From the NCBI GenBank assembly GCA_003220225.1, contig QHRU01000052.1:1-59967 (forward strand): a stretch of 59,967 bases of DNA. Reading direction: 5' to 3'. The notes beneath the pieces were generated by a model. That model did no database searches. It was not told where the DNA came from and worked only from the letters and a program-made list of their open reading frames with translations. A program made the translations under genes and the position numbers. Of this stretch, positions 1 to 8,315 are shown piece after piece; the first letter of the stretch is position 1, and each line of letters opens with the position of its first letter. This DNA comes from Candidatus Rokuibacteriota bacterium. Its GTDB lineage: Bacteria > Methylomirabilota > Methylomirabilia > Rokubacteriales > CSP1-6.

Positions 1-10
1 GGCCACACCT

Positions 11-955
11 TCATTCGGTCTGCTCCCCGGCCACCACGTGCAGGAAGACCTCCTCCAGCGTCATGCCCATCCGGCGCAGCTCGCGCAGGTCCCAGCGCCG
101 CTGGGCGGCGAGCTGGAAGACTTCGCCGCGCACGTCCCGCCCGCGCGCGGACTCCACGACGTAGCGGCCGATGCCGTCCGAGCCCGGCAGGTCGCTCACC
201 GACACCACGCCCGGGATCACGCGCAGGGCGTCGCGCACGGCGGCCGGCGACGGCGCCGCGATCTCCACCTCCACGCGCGCGGTCGGGAAGAACTGCTCGA
301 CCAGCGTGTCGATGGGGCCCCGGGCGACGATGGCGCCCTTGTTGATGATCACCACCGAGGAGCAGACCATCGAGACCTCGGGCAGGATGTGCGTGGACAG
401 GATGACCGTGTGCTCGCCCGCCAGCGACTTGATGAGCTCGCGGATCTCGGTGATCTGCCGCGGGTCGAGGCCGATCGTCGGCTCGTCGAGGATCAGCACG
501 GCCGGGTCGCTCACGATCGCCTGGGCCAGGCCCACGCGCTGGCGATACCCCTTGGAGAGCTTGCCGATCAGCCGGTTCTGGACGTCGGCGATGCGGCAGC
601 GGTCCATGACGTCGGCCACGCGCTTCTTGCGCTCGCCGCGCGGCACGCCCTTCGTCTCCGCCACGAAATCCAGGTACGCCGCCACCCGGAGGTCCGTGTA
701 GAGGGGGACGTTCTCCGGAAGGTAGCCGATGCGCCGGCGCACCTCCATCGACTCGCGGAAGACGTCGTAACCGGCCACCACGGCCGTGCCCCCGCTGGCC
801 GGCATGAAGCACGAGAGGATGCGCATGGTCGTCGACTTGCCGGCCCCGTTGGGGCCGAGGAAGCCGACGATCTCACCCGGCGCGACGCTGAACGACACGT
901 CGCGGATCGCCGTGAGGGAGCCGTAGTGTTTCGTGAGGTTCTGGACTTCGATCAT
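11..955 (-). CDS. ABC transporter ATP-binding protein (ABC-2/GldA-like)
   Basis: A 314-residue cytoplasmic ATPase that would power an ABC-2 type membrane exporter. All nucleotide-binding motifs are visible in order: Walker A GPNGAGKST at about residues 34-42, the Q-loop region YLPENVPLY near 79, the signature LSKGYRQR at 133-140, Walker B VLILDEPT at 153-160 and the switch histidine in STH near 189. The C-terminal 100 residues are the variable tail usual in GldA/CcmA-like subunits. The gene reads off the left edge; its permease probably lies just beyond, because the TGA at 11-13 is followed on this strand by an AAGG and a possible GTG start in the last bases of the window. That partner is inferred, not seen. 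The substrate cannot be told. Confidence 0.9.
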   Translation of the reverse strand: MIEVQNLTKHYGSLTAIRDVSFSVAPGEIVGFLGPNGAGKSTTMRILSCFMPASGGTAVVAGYDVFRESMEVRRRIGYLPENVPLYTDLRVAAYLDFVAETKGVPRGERKKRVADVMDRCRIADVQNRLIGKLSKGYRQRVGLAQAIVSDPAVLILDEPTIGLDPRQITEIRELIKSLAGEHTVILSTHILPEVSMVCSSVVIINKGAIVARGPIDTLVEQFFPTARVEVEIAAPSPAAVRDALRVIPGVVSVSDLPGSDGIGRYVVESARGRDVRGEVFQLAAQRRWDLRELRRMGMTLEEVFLHVVAGEQTE

Positions 956-970
956 CCGACCGACTTCGAA

Positions 971-1390
971 TTATACCGCGGGAGGCAACGCCGCCGAAGC
1001 GACCGGCATGATGGCGGCGAGCCAGTCGGGGACGGCGATCATCTTCGAGGTCGCCGGGTCCCAACACGCGTGCAGGGTCGAGCCCGTGGCCACGCGCTCG
1101 GCCCGGTCGTTCATCAGCTCGTAGCCGAAGCGGAAGGACGCGCGCTTGCGCTCGGCGATCCAGCAGCGCGCCTCCAGCAGGTCGTCGAGCAGCGCCGGCT
1201 TGTGGTAGCGGACGACGGCCTCGACCACCGGCATGTGGACTTTCTGGTCGACGTCGGACATCGCGTGGCCCTGCTGGCGCAGGAACTCCACGCGCGCCAC
1301 CTCGAAGTAGGTCAGGTAGTTCGCGTAGTACACGACCTTCATGCAGTCGGTGTCGGCGTAGCGCACACGGATCTTCGTCGTCGAGATCAC
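971..1390 (-). CDS. YbgC/FadM-type acyl-CoA thioesterase (4HBT family)
   Basis: A 139-residue single hotdog-fold thioesterase predicted to hydrolyse acyl-CoA in the cytoplasm. The N-terminal motif RVRYADTDCMKVVYYANYL carries the aspartate typical of the 4-hydroxybenzoyl-CoA thioesterase/YbgC family, and the length is normal. The chosen start is GTG at 1390, which overlaps the TGA of the AAA+ ATPase gene (GTGA), a coupling used throughout this window. An in-frame extension upstream exists but runs antisense through other genes and has no family similarity. It lies between the AAA+ gene and the ABC ATPase with 15 nt to the latter, so the three are probably co-transcribed. The physiological substrate is unknown. 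Confidence 0.88.
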   Translation of the reverse strand: MISTTKIRVRYADTDCMKVVYYANYLTYFEVARVEFLRQQGHAMSDVDQKVHMPVVEAVVRYHKPALLDDLLEARCWIAERKRASFRFGYELMNDRAERVATGSTLHACWDPATSKMIAVPDWLAAIMPVASAALPPAV

Positions 1391-2328
1391 AGGTACTGGC
1401 CGTAGCGGATCTTCTCGACCACGCTGCGCACACGCTTGTAGCGGTCGATCGCCTCCAGGAGGTCCTGCGTGCTGACGAGTGAGGCCTGGCCACCCTCGGC
1501 GACCCGGTGCACCTTCTCCTCGAGGGCCCGGCGGAGGATCTCCGTGATGTCGGCGCCACTCATACCGCCCATCATCGGCAGGATCTTCCGATGGTCGACG
1601 GGCTCGAAGAGGGGGCGGGCGGCCGTGCGCTCCATGCGCGCCTTGAGCAGCTCGAGGATCTCGCGCTGCTCGTCGGCGTCCGGGAGCGCGACCTCCACGA
1701 GGTGGTCCAGGCGCCCGGGCGTCACCAGGGCGGCGTCCACGGCGTCGGTGCGGCTGGTGGACGCGATGACGAGGATGCGCGCGGTCTCGGGCACGCCGTC
1801 GAGGCGCTCGCAGAGCGTAGCCACCAGCCGCGCACTCGCCTCGCGCGCCTGCGGCGGCGGCAGCAGGTGCTCGAGGGACAGCGCCTCGGCCTCGTCGAGG
1901 AAGAGGACGGCCTTGCCCTCGCTCATGGCGATGCGGAGGATCTCCTGGAGCAATTCGCCCGTGTTCGCGGCGAACTTCGAGGTGAGGTTGAAGAGCTTGA
2001 CGTGGTAGAAGATCGCCGCCGCCGAGGTCGCGAGCGCGCGCGCGAGCTTCGACTTGCCGGTGCCCGGCGGCCCGTAGAGCAGCACGCCCTTGGGCGGCGT
2101 GATCCCCCACTGCTGATAGAGATCGGGGCTGGTGAGCGCGTGCGCGAAGCCGCGCACCGTCGCCTTCGCATGCACGAGGCCGCCGATGTCGTCGAAGGAG
2201 ACGCTCGGACGGATGTCGGTCTCGACGCGGCCCGTGAGGTCGCCGAACTTCTCGCCAAGCTTCGCGAAGACGTCCTCGATCCGGCGCTGCAGCGCCCAGC
2301 GGAGGTCGTCGGCTTCGAGCTTCGACAT
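1387..2328 (-). CDS. AAA+ ATPase (CDC48/FtsH-like single ATPase domain)
   Basis: A 313-residue AAA+ protein consisting almost wholly of one ATPase module. A short helical N-terminus is followed by SFDDIGGL near 44-51, a hallmark of the classical AAA clade, then Walker A GPPGTGKS at 86-93, Walker B VLFLDEAE at 141-148, a sensor-1 region STSRT and a C-terminal lid. There is no membrane segment and no protease domain, so it is neither FtsH nor Lon. It probably remodels a protein partner, but the partner cannot be told. The ATG at 2328 has no Shine-Dalgarno; a TATACT hexamer ends 8 nt upstream, suggesting a nearly leaderless mRNA. It overlaps the downstream thioesterase by GTGA. Confidence 0.85.
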   Translation of the reverse strand: MSKLEADDLRWALQRRIEDVFAKLGEKFGDLTGRVETDIRPSVSFDDIGGLVHAKATVRGFAHALTSPDLYQQWGITPPKGVLLYGPPGTGKSKLARALATSAAAIFYHVKLFNLTSKFAANTGELLQEILRIAMSEGKAVLFLDEAEALSLEHLLPPPQAREASARLVATLCERLDGVPETARILVIASTSRTDAVDAALVTPGRLDHLVEVALPDADEQREILELLKARMERTAARPLFEPVDHRKILPMMGGMSGADITEILRRALEEKVHRVAEGGQASLVSTQDLLEAIDRYKRVRSVVEKIRYGQYL

Positions 2329-2336
2329 AGGCCGTC

Positions 2337-2342
2337 AGTATA
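2337..2342 (-). promoter_or_regulatory. -10 element of AAA+ ATPase gene (leaderless type)
   Basis: TATACT on the minus strand, separated from the ATG at 2328 by 8 nt (GACGGCCT). With normal spacing, transcription would start within a base or two of the start codon. There is no purine-rich Shine-Dalgarno. No convincing -35 is visible. Confidence 0.5.
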
Positions 2343-2352
2343 CCCGGCCGCG

Positions 2353-3540
2353 TCACCCGGCGGCGGGGGCGGCGGGACGCGCCAGCCCCATGGACAGCGC
2401 CGCGCCGGCGAGCAGCAGGGAGGCCAGGATCGTCCACATCGAGGCGTAGCCGAGCGCGTGGGCCACCCCGCCGAAGAGGAACGCGCCCGCCGCCTGGCCG
2501 ACCAGGAACATGGCGCTGAAGACGCCCACCGCGGTCGCCCGGCGCGCGGGCCGCGCGAGGTCGGTCACCAGCGCGGCGAGCCCCGGATAGAGGAAGCCGT
2601 GGGCGCCGCCCGAGAGCAGGCCGGCGAGGAAGAGCACGGGCACGACGGGCGTCGTGCTCGTACGCGTGACGAGGATGCCGATGATCGCGAGCAGCGCCGG
2701 CGCGCTCGCCTGCAGGAACATCGACGGCACGATGACAGCGCGGCGGCCACGCGTGTCGATGAGCCGCCCGCCGAAGACCCGCACGGCGATGGCGGCGCCC
2801 GCGTACGCCGTGTAGAAGAGCGAGAGCGTGGTGACGGCGAGACTCTGGGCGAACGTCGGAAGGAACGCGAAGATCGTGCCGGAGCCCAGACCGAAGAACA
2901 GGCTCACCACCATGTGGCGCTGCAGCACGTCCTCCAGCCCGGCGCGCACCCACCCCGGCGCGGGCGCCGTCGCCATCGCCGGACGCGACCCGCCGAGGCG
3001 GAGGACGAGCGCCAGCGGCACCGCCCCCAGCAGCGCCGAGATCACGAAGAGCGCCCGGAAGCTCGTCCGGCGGACGACCCACTCGCCGAGCAGCGGAGCC
3101 ACCGCGGTGGCCACGAAGCCGGAGACGCCGAAGATGCCGAGCGCCCAGCCGCGCTGCGCGGCCGGCACGAGGTCGACGACGTACGAGAACATGGCCACGA
3201 AGTACACGGAGAAGCCGATCCCGTGCAGCGCACGCACGAGCGCGAAGACGCCGATCGAGTCGAACGCGATCGGCAGCAGCGAGGCCACGAGCACGAGCCC
3301 GGTGCCGCTCACCATGAAGAGCCGGCGCCCCACCGCGTCGACCCACGGCCCCACGAGCGGCTGGCACACGATGCCGACGGCGCTGTAGACGCCCATGACG
3401 ACGCCGATGGCGACCTCCGTTCCGCCGAGCGCGTGGATGTGCAGCGGCAGCAGGACGTAGCCGTTCAGGCTGAGGCTGAAGAAGAAGTTGGTGAGCGTCG
3501 CCCGCACGAAGGCGTTGTGTGCGAGAATCGGCGACGACAC
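2353..3540 (-). CDS. MFS transporter
   Basis: A 395-residue integral membrane protein of the major facilitator superfamily, with about twelve hydrophobic segments. The loop after segment 2 contains PLVGPWVDAVGRR, a variant of the family loop motif (G-x3-D-x2-GRR), and a related GGRLIDTRGRR occurs in the second half, as expected for the duplicated fold. The start is taken as GTG at 3540: the reading frame continues upstream only as antisense of the divergent hotdog gene, and a GATAAT hexamer lies exactly 7 nt before this GTG, pointing to a leaderless mRNA. It was probably built for drug or metabolite export, but the substrate is unknown. Confidence 0.87.
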   Translation of the reverse strand: MSSPILAHNAFVRATLTNFFFSLSLNGYVLLPLHIHALGGTEVAIGVVMGVYSAVGIVCQPLVGPWVDAVGRRLFMVSGTGLVLVASLLPIAFDSIGVFALVRALHGIGFSVYFVAMFSYVVDLVPAAQRGWALGIFGVSGFVATAVAPLLGEWVVRRTSFRALFVISALLGAVPLALVLRLGGSRPAMATAPAPGWVRAGLEDVLQRHMVVSLFFGLGSGTIFAFLPTFAQSLAVTTLSLFYTAYAGAAIAVRVFGGRLIDTRGRRAVIVPSMFLQASAPALLAIIGILVTRTSTTPVVPVLFLAGLLSGGAHGFLYPGLAALVTDLARPARRATAVGVFSAMFLVGQAAGAFLFGGVAHALGYASMWTILASLLLAGAALSMGLARPAAPAAG

Positions 3541-3547
3541 GCGCTCG

Positions 3548-3553
3548 ATTATC
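3548..3553 (-). promoter_or_regulatory. -10 element of MFS gene (leaderless type)
   Basis: GATAAT on the minus strand followed by exactly 7 nt and the GTG start at 3540, with no Shine-Dalgarno between. It lies in the 15-bp gap between the divergent MFS and hotdog starts. The same 7-nt arrangement is seen at 23231, 23254 and 50940. Confidence 0.45.
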
Positions 3554-3555
3554 GC

Positions 3556-4395
3556 ATGACGACCATCGACGCCACGCTGCGCGGCGCCGTCGCCGGCGCC
3601 GGAAACAACCTGACGCTCACCCTCGACCCCGCGTTGCAGGGCCTGCCCGACACCGCGCACGGCGGCTCGGTCCTGGCGCTCTTCGATGTCCTTGCCGCGC
3701 AATCCGGCCGGCGCACGCTGCGCGGCCACTATCACCGCCGCGTGCCGCTCGGCGTGCCGCTCTCGCTCAGGCTCGCGCGCGAGGCGGACGGGCTCGCCTG
3801 CCGTGTGGCCGACGGGGCGGGCGCCGTGCTGGTCGAGGGCGGCGTCGCCGCCGGCGACACGCCAGAGGCCCCGTCGACTGCCGCCCCTGGAGTGGACGCG
3901 GTCTCGCTGCCCGTCTCGCGCACGTGCTTCGCGTGCGGCGTCGACAACACGCTCGGCCTCCGCGTGCAGCTGACGTTCGACGCCCGCGCCGTCGGCGGCG
4001 CCTGGGCTCCGCGCCCCGGGTTCCGCGCCGCCGACGGCCGACTCGCCTCCGCCGCGCTCACGACGCTGCTCGACGAGACCGCGTTCTGGTTGGGCGCACT
4101 CGCCACCGGCGAGGCAGGCATGACGACGGAGCTGGCGGTCACGCTCCACGGCGACGCGCCCGCCGGCGGCGCCGTGCTCGTCGGGGGCGAGCGCGCGGCC
4201 ACGCGGCCGCGCGCCGGCGACGCGCGCTACTGGGAGACGCGCGTGACCGCGCGCGACGAGGCCGGCCGCGCGCTGGCGACCGCGGACATCACCTTCGTCG
4301 CCGTGCGCGGCGCGGCGCGACGGCTCGTCACCGGCTTGCTCGCGATGAATCCGCCCGACGTCGTGCGCCGTGTCTTTCCCGCCTACTGCGCGTGA
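3556..4395 (+). CDS. PaaI-like double-hotdog thioesterase family protein
   Basis: A 279-residue cytoplasmic protein built of two hotdog repeats. The first half has TAHGGSVLALFDVLA near residue 34, the usual HGG entrance of PaaI-type thioesterases. The second half has CFACGVDNTLGL followed by a LDE-containing central helix (TTLLDETAFW), again matching PaaI-like domains. A role in hydrolysing or binding acyl-CoA is inferred. It is transcribed divergently from the MFS gene with only 15 bp between starts and no clear Shine-Dalgarno. About 160 bp after its stop hold no gene apart from a possible promoter for the next one. The first repeat lacks an obvious catalytic acid, so one half may be structural. 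Confidence 0.75.
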   Translation: MTTIDATLRGAVAGAGNNLTLTLDPALQGLPDTAHGGSVLALFDVLAAQSGRRTLRGHYHRRVPLGVPLSLRLAREADGLACRVADGAGAVLVEGGVAAGDTPEAPSTAAPGVDAVSLPVSRTCFACGVDNTLGLRVQLTFDARAVGGAWAPRPGFRAADGRLASAALTTLLDETAFWLGALATGEAGMTTELAVTLHGDAPAGGAVLVGGERAATRPRAGDARYWETRVTARDEAGRALATADITFVAVRGAARRLVTGLLAMNPPDVVRRVFPAYCA

Positions 4396-4494
4396 TGCGG
4401 CGGCGCGCGCGCCGGCCGGTTCTCGCGGCCCCGGCCTCCCTCCAGGCGCTCTTCGCCCTCGATGACGACAAAACTCGGAGCCGGGGGTCGCCCT

Positions 4495-4503
4495 TGCTAG
4501 TCT
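4495..4503 (+). promoter_or_regulatory. possible extended -10 (TGnTAGTCT)
   Basis: TG, one base, then TAGTCT, an extended -10 form, about 55 nt before the ATG at 4558. It sits in an unusually AT-tolerant patch of the 162-bp gap. No good -35 is visible, as is common for extended -10 promoters. Confidence 0.3.
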
Positions 4504-4557
4504 TGAGAGCGGCGTGATGTGTTCGCGCCGCGCGATTCACCGGGAACGGAGGCGACG

Positions 4558-5043
4558 ATGGGCGACGAGCGGCTCGAAGCGGTGCTGAGACGCGTCGAGG
4601 ATCTGGAGGCCGATGTGCGGCGCTGGCGCCGCGCGGCCATGGCGCTGGTGCTGAGCGCCGTCGCGCTCACCACGCTCGGCGCGGCCGTTCCGCGCGGCCG
4701 TGTCGTCGAGGCGCAGAAGTTCGTGCTGAAGGACGCGGCGGGGAGAGTCCGCGCGGAGCTCGGCCCCAGCGACAACAACAAGTCGATCGCGCTGCGCTTC
4801 AGAGACGAGGCCAGCTTTTCGCGCCTCGTCCTCGGCATCGAGGAGGAGAGCTCGCTGCTCGTGCTGCACGACAAGACGGGACGCCCGCGCGTGGGACTCG
4901 TGACCCTGGCCCAGGGCGCACCCGGGTTCACCTTCTACGACACCACCGGCCGCGCCCGCGTCGAGCTCGGCGTCTCGCGTGACGGCGAGCCGGGCATCGT
5001 GGTGCGGGACGCCCGTGGCGGCTCCGCCTGGAAGGCGCCCTGA
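4558..5043 (+). CDS. membrane-anchored hypothetical protein with beta-repeat ectodomain
   Basis: A 161-residue protein not assigned to a named family. Residues about 1-25 look like a short coiled coil (EAVLRRVEDLEADVRRW), about 26-45 form one hydrophobic anchor, and the rest is a periplasmic domain of three repeated short blocks: a phrase of the type D-x2-GR-x-R-x-EL-G followed by a beta-rich stretch (DAAGRVRAELG, DKTGRPRVGL, DTTGRARVELG). Such tandem blocks suggest a small beta-solenoid or beta-roll. The start is the ATG preceded by GGAGG (GGAACGGAGGCGACG) rather than an ATG 39 nt further up. It is monocistronic, converging on the dienelactone hydrolase gene 6 nt after its stop. Confidence 0.7.
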   Translation: MGDERLEAVLRRVEDLEADVRRWRRAAMALVLSAVALTTLGAAVPRGRVVEAQKFVLKDAAGRVRAELGPSDNNKSIALRFRDEASFSRLVLGIEEESSLLVLHDKTGRPRVGLVTLAQGAPGFTFYDTTGRARVELGVSRDGEPGIVVRDARGGSAWKAP

Positions 5044-5049
5044 GGCCGA

Positions 5050-5892
5050 CTACGCCTTGAGGTGCTTGTCGAAGAACGCCAGGCAGCGCTTCCAGGCGTC
5101 CTCGGCGGCCGCCTTCCGGTAGACCTGCGGCCGGTCGTCCGAGAAGAACGCGTGCGGCGCCTCCGGATACAGCACGAACTCGACGTTGGGATTCGTCTTC
5201 TTCAGCTCGGCCTCGAACGCCTTCACATCCGCCGACGGGATGCCCTGATCGGCGTCGCCGTACAGCCCGAGCACCGGCGCCTTGATCCTCGACGCGACGG
5301 CGAAGGCGTCCAGGCCCGGCGCATCGATGTAGACGCGCTTGACATGGCCGTACCACGGCACCGCCGCGGTGACGTCGGGGTTCTCGGCCGAGAAGTGCAG
5401 CGTCAGCGCACCGCCGCCGCAGAAGCCCGTCACGCCGAGCCGATCGGGCCGCGCCCACGCCTGCGACCTGGCAAAATCGGCCGCCGCCCGGACATCGCCG
5501 AGGTACTGCTTGCGGCCGATCGACGCCGAGATCTTCGCCAGCTCGGGCTGCGCCTTGCCGAACATGAGGCCTTCCCGATAGAAGAGCTCGGGCGCGATCG
5601 CGTAGTAGCCCGCCTGCGCGAAGCGGCGCACGACGTCCTTGTGCTGCTCGGTGAGACCCGTGAAGCCGGAGATCGCCACCACGATCGGGTCACGCCCCTG
5701 CCGCTCGGGACGGGCGTCGTAGGCCGGGATCTTCGTGCCACTCACGCTCAGCTCGACGTCGCGCGCGAGGATACCGCGTGTGTCGGTGGCGATCGCCTGG
5801 GCCAGCGAGACGCCCGGCGTGAGCACGCCTCCCACCGTCGTGAACGCTCCGAACTTCATGACTTCCCTTCGGCTCAGCGGATTGACGGCCAT
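5050..5892 (-). CDS. dienelactone hydrolase family protein with Tat-like signal
   Basis: A 280-residue alpha/beta hydrolase of the dienelactone hydrolase (carboxymethylenebutenolidase) family. The cysteine nucleophile lies in GFCGGG, the acid in YGDADQGIPS and the histidine in EAPHAFF, giving the Cys-Asp-His triad of the family. The N-terminus reads PLSRREVMKFGAF followed by a hydrophobic stretch ending SLAQA, which resembles a twin-arginine signal; export to the periplasm is therefore likely, unlike the classical cytosolic enzyme. The ATG at 5892 has a strong GGGGGAGGAG ribosome-binding site. It is the last gene of the long minus-strand chain, 22 nt after the CoA transferase. The natural substrate is unknown. 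Confidence 0.88.
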   Translation of the reverse strand: MAVNPLSRREVMKFGAFTTVGGVLTPGVSLAQAIATDTRGILARDVELSVSGTKIPAYDARPERQGRDPIVVAISGFTGLTEQHKDVVRRFAQAGYYAIAPELFYREGLMFGKAQPELAKISASIGRKQYLGDVRAAADFARSQAWARPDRLGVTGFCGGGALTLHFSAENPDVTAAVPWYGHVKRVYIDAPGLDAFAVASRIKAPVLGLYGDADQGIPSADVKAFEAELKKTNPNVEFVLYPEAPHAFFSDDRPQVYRKAAAEDAWKRCLAFFDKHLKA

Positions 5893-5914
5893 GGCTCCTC
5901 CCCCGGGCGTCCGA

Positions 5915-7108
5915 CTACACGACATTCTTCGCGGCGAGCGCGGCGAGCTCTTCGCGGCTGAGCCCGAGGCGCCCGCAGTAGATCTCCTCGTTGTCGGCGC
6001 CGACCTCGAGCGGCCCGGCATGGCGCACCTCGCCCGGCGTGGCGGACAGTCGCGGCACCACGCCCACCATCTGGAGCAGCCCGCCGAGCGGGCTCGCCAG
6101 CTCGAGGATGTTGCCGCGCGCGTGCACCTGCGCGTCGTCGAAGATGTCGCGCACGCTCGCCACGCGCGAGCACGGCACCTCGGCGGCGTCCAGCCGCGCC
6201 AGCGCCTCCGTCGCGTCCAGGGCCGCCACCCAGCGCGCCACCGCCGCGTCCACCTCGTCACGGCGCGCGAGGCGCGCCGCCATGGTCGGGAATTCCGACA
6301 CCAGCGCCGGCTGGCTCATGGCCTTCACCGCGAGGCGCTCGAACATGCGGTCGTTGGTGCACGCGATGGCGATCCATCCGCGATCGCGGGTCTCGTAGTG
6401 GTTGTGGGGCACGACGTACTCCGTGGCCGAGCCGATCCGCTCGCGCACGTAGCCCGTCGCGCCGTAGACGGGGATCAGCTCGTCGAGCATGCGGAGCATC
6501 GGCTCGTAGAGGCCGACGTCCACCACCTGCCCCTCGCCCGTGCTCTCGCGGTGACGGAGCGCGATGAGAGCGCCGAGCGCCCCGAAGGCGCCGGCGAGAT
6601 AGTCGGGGATCGTCGGCGTGCCCGGGCTGACGGGCGGACGGTCCGGATGGCCGGAGAGATAGGAGGCGCCGCTCACGGCGGCGGCGATACGGCCAAAGCC
6701 GGGGCGCTCGCGCGCCGGTCCCGTCTGGCCGAACGCCGAGATGCGCACCATCACGAGGCCGCGGTTCACCGCGCGCAACTCCTCCCAGCCGAGGCCCCAG
6801 CGCTCCATCGTGCCCGGGCGAAAGTTTTCGGCGAGCACGTCGGCCGAGGCGGCCAGGCGCTTGAGCAGCGCCTGCCCCTCCCCCGCGCGAAGGTTGCAGG
6901 TGATCGACTTCTTGTTGCGCGACTCGACGAGCCACCAGTCCGGCTGCCCGCTCGCCGCGCGCCGGCCGAGACGGCGCAGGTCGTCGCCGACGCCCGGCTG
7001 CTCGACCTTGATCACGCTGGCGCCGAACTCGCCGAGCAGCGTGCAGCAGAACGGCGCCGCCACGAACGTGGCGCAGTCCAGCACGACGAGCCCGTCGAGT
7101 GCCTGCAC
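5915..7108 (-). CDS. CaiB/BaiF family (class III) CoA transferase
   Basis: A 397-residue class III CoA transferase, which moves CoA between carboxylic acids through an aspartyl-CoA intermediate. The N-terminal LDGLVVLDCATFVAAPFC and the phrase NFRPGTMERWGLGWEEL are typical of the family; the likely catalytic Asp is in PTIPDYLAG, downstream of RPGFGRIAAAVSG. The length is standard. The start is GTG at 7108, overlapping the TAG of the ArsC-like gene by one base (TAGTG); earlier in-frame codons would lie inside that gene. The clustering with a dienelactone hydrolase suggests an organic-acid catabolic role, but substrate specificity cannot be read from the sequence. Confidence 0.88.
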   Translation of the reverse strand: MQALDGLVVLDCATFVAAPFCCTLLGEFGASVIKVEQPGVGDDLRRLGRRAASGQPDWWLVESRNKKSITCNLRAGEGQALLKRLAASADVLAENFRPGTMERWGLGWEELRAVNRGLVMVRISAFGQTGPARERPGFGRIAAAVSGASYLSGHPDRPPVSPGTPTIPDYLAGAFGALGALIALRHRESTGEGQVVDVGLYEPMLRMLDELIPVYGATGYVRERIGSATEYVVPHNHYETRDRGWIAIACTNDRMFERLAVKAMSQPALVSEFPTMAARLARRDEVDAAVARWVAALDATEALARLDAAEVPCSRVASVRDIFDDAQVHARGNILELASPLGGLLQMVGVVPRLSATPGEVRHAGPLEVGADNEEIYCGRLGLSREELAALAAKNVV

Positions 7109-7470
7109 TACGCCTGCTTCCGGTCGGCCTCGACCCAGGCCCGCCACTCGTCGGCAAGGTGACCGATCGTGACCTTGCCGCCGTTGCGGACGAGCGGCGT
7201 GCGCAGGAGCCGCGGCTCCGTCAGCGCGCGCTCGAGCAGGCGCTGGGGCGAGTCGAGCGCGACGCGCAGCCCCATCGCCTTGTAGGTCGCGCTCTCCTTG
7301 TCGACGACGGCGGCCGCCCCGAAGCGGTCGGCGAATCGCTTCAGCTCGCCCTTCGAGGCGGGGCGTTCCTTCAGATCGACGAAATGCACACCGATCCGGC
7401 GCTCGGCGAAGAAGCGCAGCGCCTTGCGCGTGTCCTGGCAGTCGTGGAAGCCGAAGACCTGGACGTTCAC
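7108..7470 (-). CDS. ArsC/Spx-family thioredoxin-fold protein
   Basis: A 120-residue protein of the arsenate reductase (glutaredoxin-type) / YffB family. The N-terminus VQVFGFHDCQDTRKALRFF has the single redox cysteine at about residue 11 followed by TRKA, as in ArsC, Spx and YffB, and the C-terminal half has TPLVRNGGKVTIGH, the conserved region near the fold's cis-proline. No second cysteine of a CxxC pair is present. No arsenic genes are nearby, so a YffB-like thiol role is as likely as arsenate reduction. The GTG start at 7470 overlaps the TGA of the PHP gene (GTGA), and the stop overlaps the CoA transferase start. Confidence 0.8.
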   Translation of the reverse strand: MNVQVFGFHDCQDTRKALRFFAERRIGVHFVDLKERPASKGELKRFADRFGAAAVVDKESATYKAMGLRVALDSPQRLLERALTEPRLLRTPLVRNGGKVTIGHLADEWRAWVEADRKQA

Positions 7471-8315
7471 GCCGCGCGCGCCTTCTCGGCGGCCGCCTTC
7501 AATTCCTCCCAGACGCTCATGGGCACCGGCGGGTGGCCGAGGGGGTTGGTGCGCCCGCTGCGCTCGCCGTGATAGTCCGAGCCGCCGGTGGCGACGAGGC
7601 CGTGGGCGCGGCACACGTCCTTGTAGTGCGCGGTCTGCGCCGCGGAGTGCTCCGCGTAGATCGCCTCGATCCCCATGAGCCCCGCCTCCACCAGCTCCGG
7701 GATGAGCGCGTCTCGATCGGCGAGTCCGGGATGCGCGAAGACCGGCACGCCGTGCGCGCGACGGATGATGCGCACCGCCTCGACGGGCGTCAGGCGCTTG
7801 CGCGGGACGTTGGCGGGGCCGTTGGCGTGCAGGTAGCGGTCGAACGCCTCGCGCACCGACCTCACGTAGCCGCGCTGCACCATCACCTGCGCCACGTGCG
7901 GACGGCCCGCCGAGCCTTCCTTCACGATCGCGAACACCTCGGCCGCATCGATGGGCATGCCCAGCTCGGCCAGCCGCGCCACGATGCGGTGCACGCGCGC
8001 GACGCGCTCGACGCGCTGCTCGCGCAAGAAGTCCTGGAACCACCCCGCCTCGTGGTCGACGTAATACCCGAGGACGTGGACCTCGGCGCCGGCGGCGCCG
8101 GGCGCGTCGCAGTTGATCTCGAGGCCGGGCACGATCGTCAGCGGCGGATGCTTGGCCGCTTCGTCGAAGGCGTCGCGCAACCCGTCGGTCGAGTCGTGGT
8201 CGGTCACGGCGAGCACGCGCACGCCTCGCCGCGCCGCCGCGCTCACCAGCTCTCTGGGCGAGAGCGTTCCGTCCGACGCGGTGGTGTGGGCATGCAGGTC
8301 AACGCCGCCGGTCAT
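7467..8315 (-). CDS. PHP-domain metal-dependent phosphoesterase (TrpH/RNase AM-like)
   Basis: A 282-residue PHP-family phosphoesterase. The metal-binding signatures are present: VDLHAHTTASDG at residues about 5-16 (HxH), TDHDSTDGL near 40, an EIN segment after LTIVPGLEIN, then FAHPGL and SDYHG toward the C-terminus. This order and length fit YciV/TrpH proteins, which hydrolyse 5'-nucleotides or 5'-phosphorylated RNA ends (RNase AM, 3',5'-nucleoside bisphosphate phosphatase). It is translationally coupled on both sides: its ATG overlaps the pepA stop (ATGA) and its stop overlaps the ArsC-like gene. Which phosphoester is cleaved here is inferred from the family. Confidence 0.85.
   Translation of the reverse strand: MTGGVDLHAHTTASDGTLSPRELVSAAARRGVRVLAVTDHDSTDGLRDAFDEAAKHPPLTIVPGLEINCDAPGAAGAEVHVLGYYVDHEAGWFQDFLREQRVERVARVHRIVARLAELGMPIDAAEVFAIVKEGSAGRPHVAQVMVQRGYVRSVREAFDRYLHANGPANVPRKRLTPVEAVRIIRRAHGVPVFAHPGLADRDALIPELVEAGLMGIEAIYAEHSAAQTAHYKDVCRAHGLVATGGSDYHGERSGRTNPLGHPPVPMSVWEELKAAAEKARAA

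Noticed and set aside
1507-4395. Very long open frame opposite the AAA+ and MFS genes
   Set aside because: Its sequence is Arg/Ala/Gly/His-rich without any domain except where it coincides with the hotdog gene at its 3' end (3556-4395). Such frames are usual on the antisense strand of GC-rich genes.
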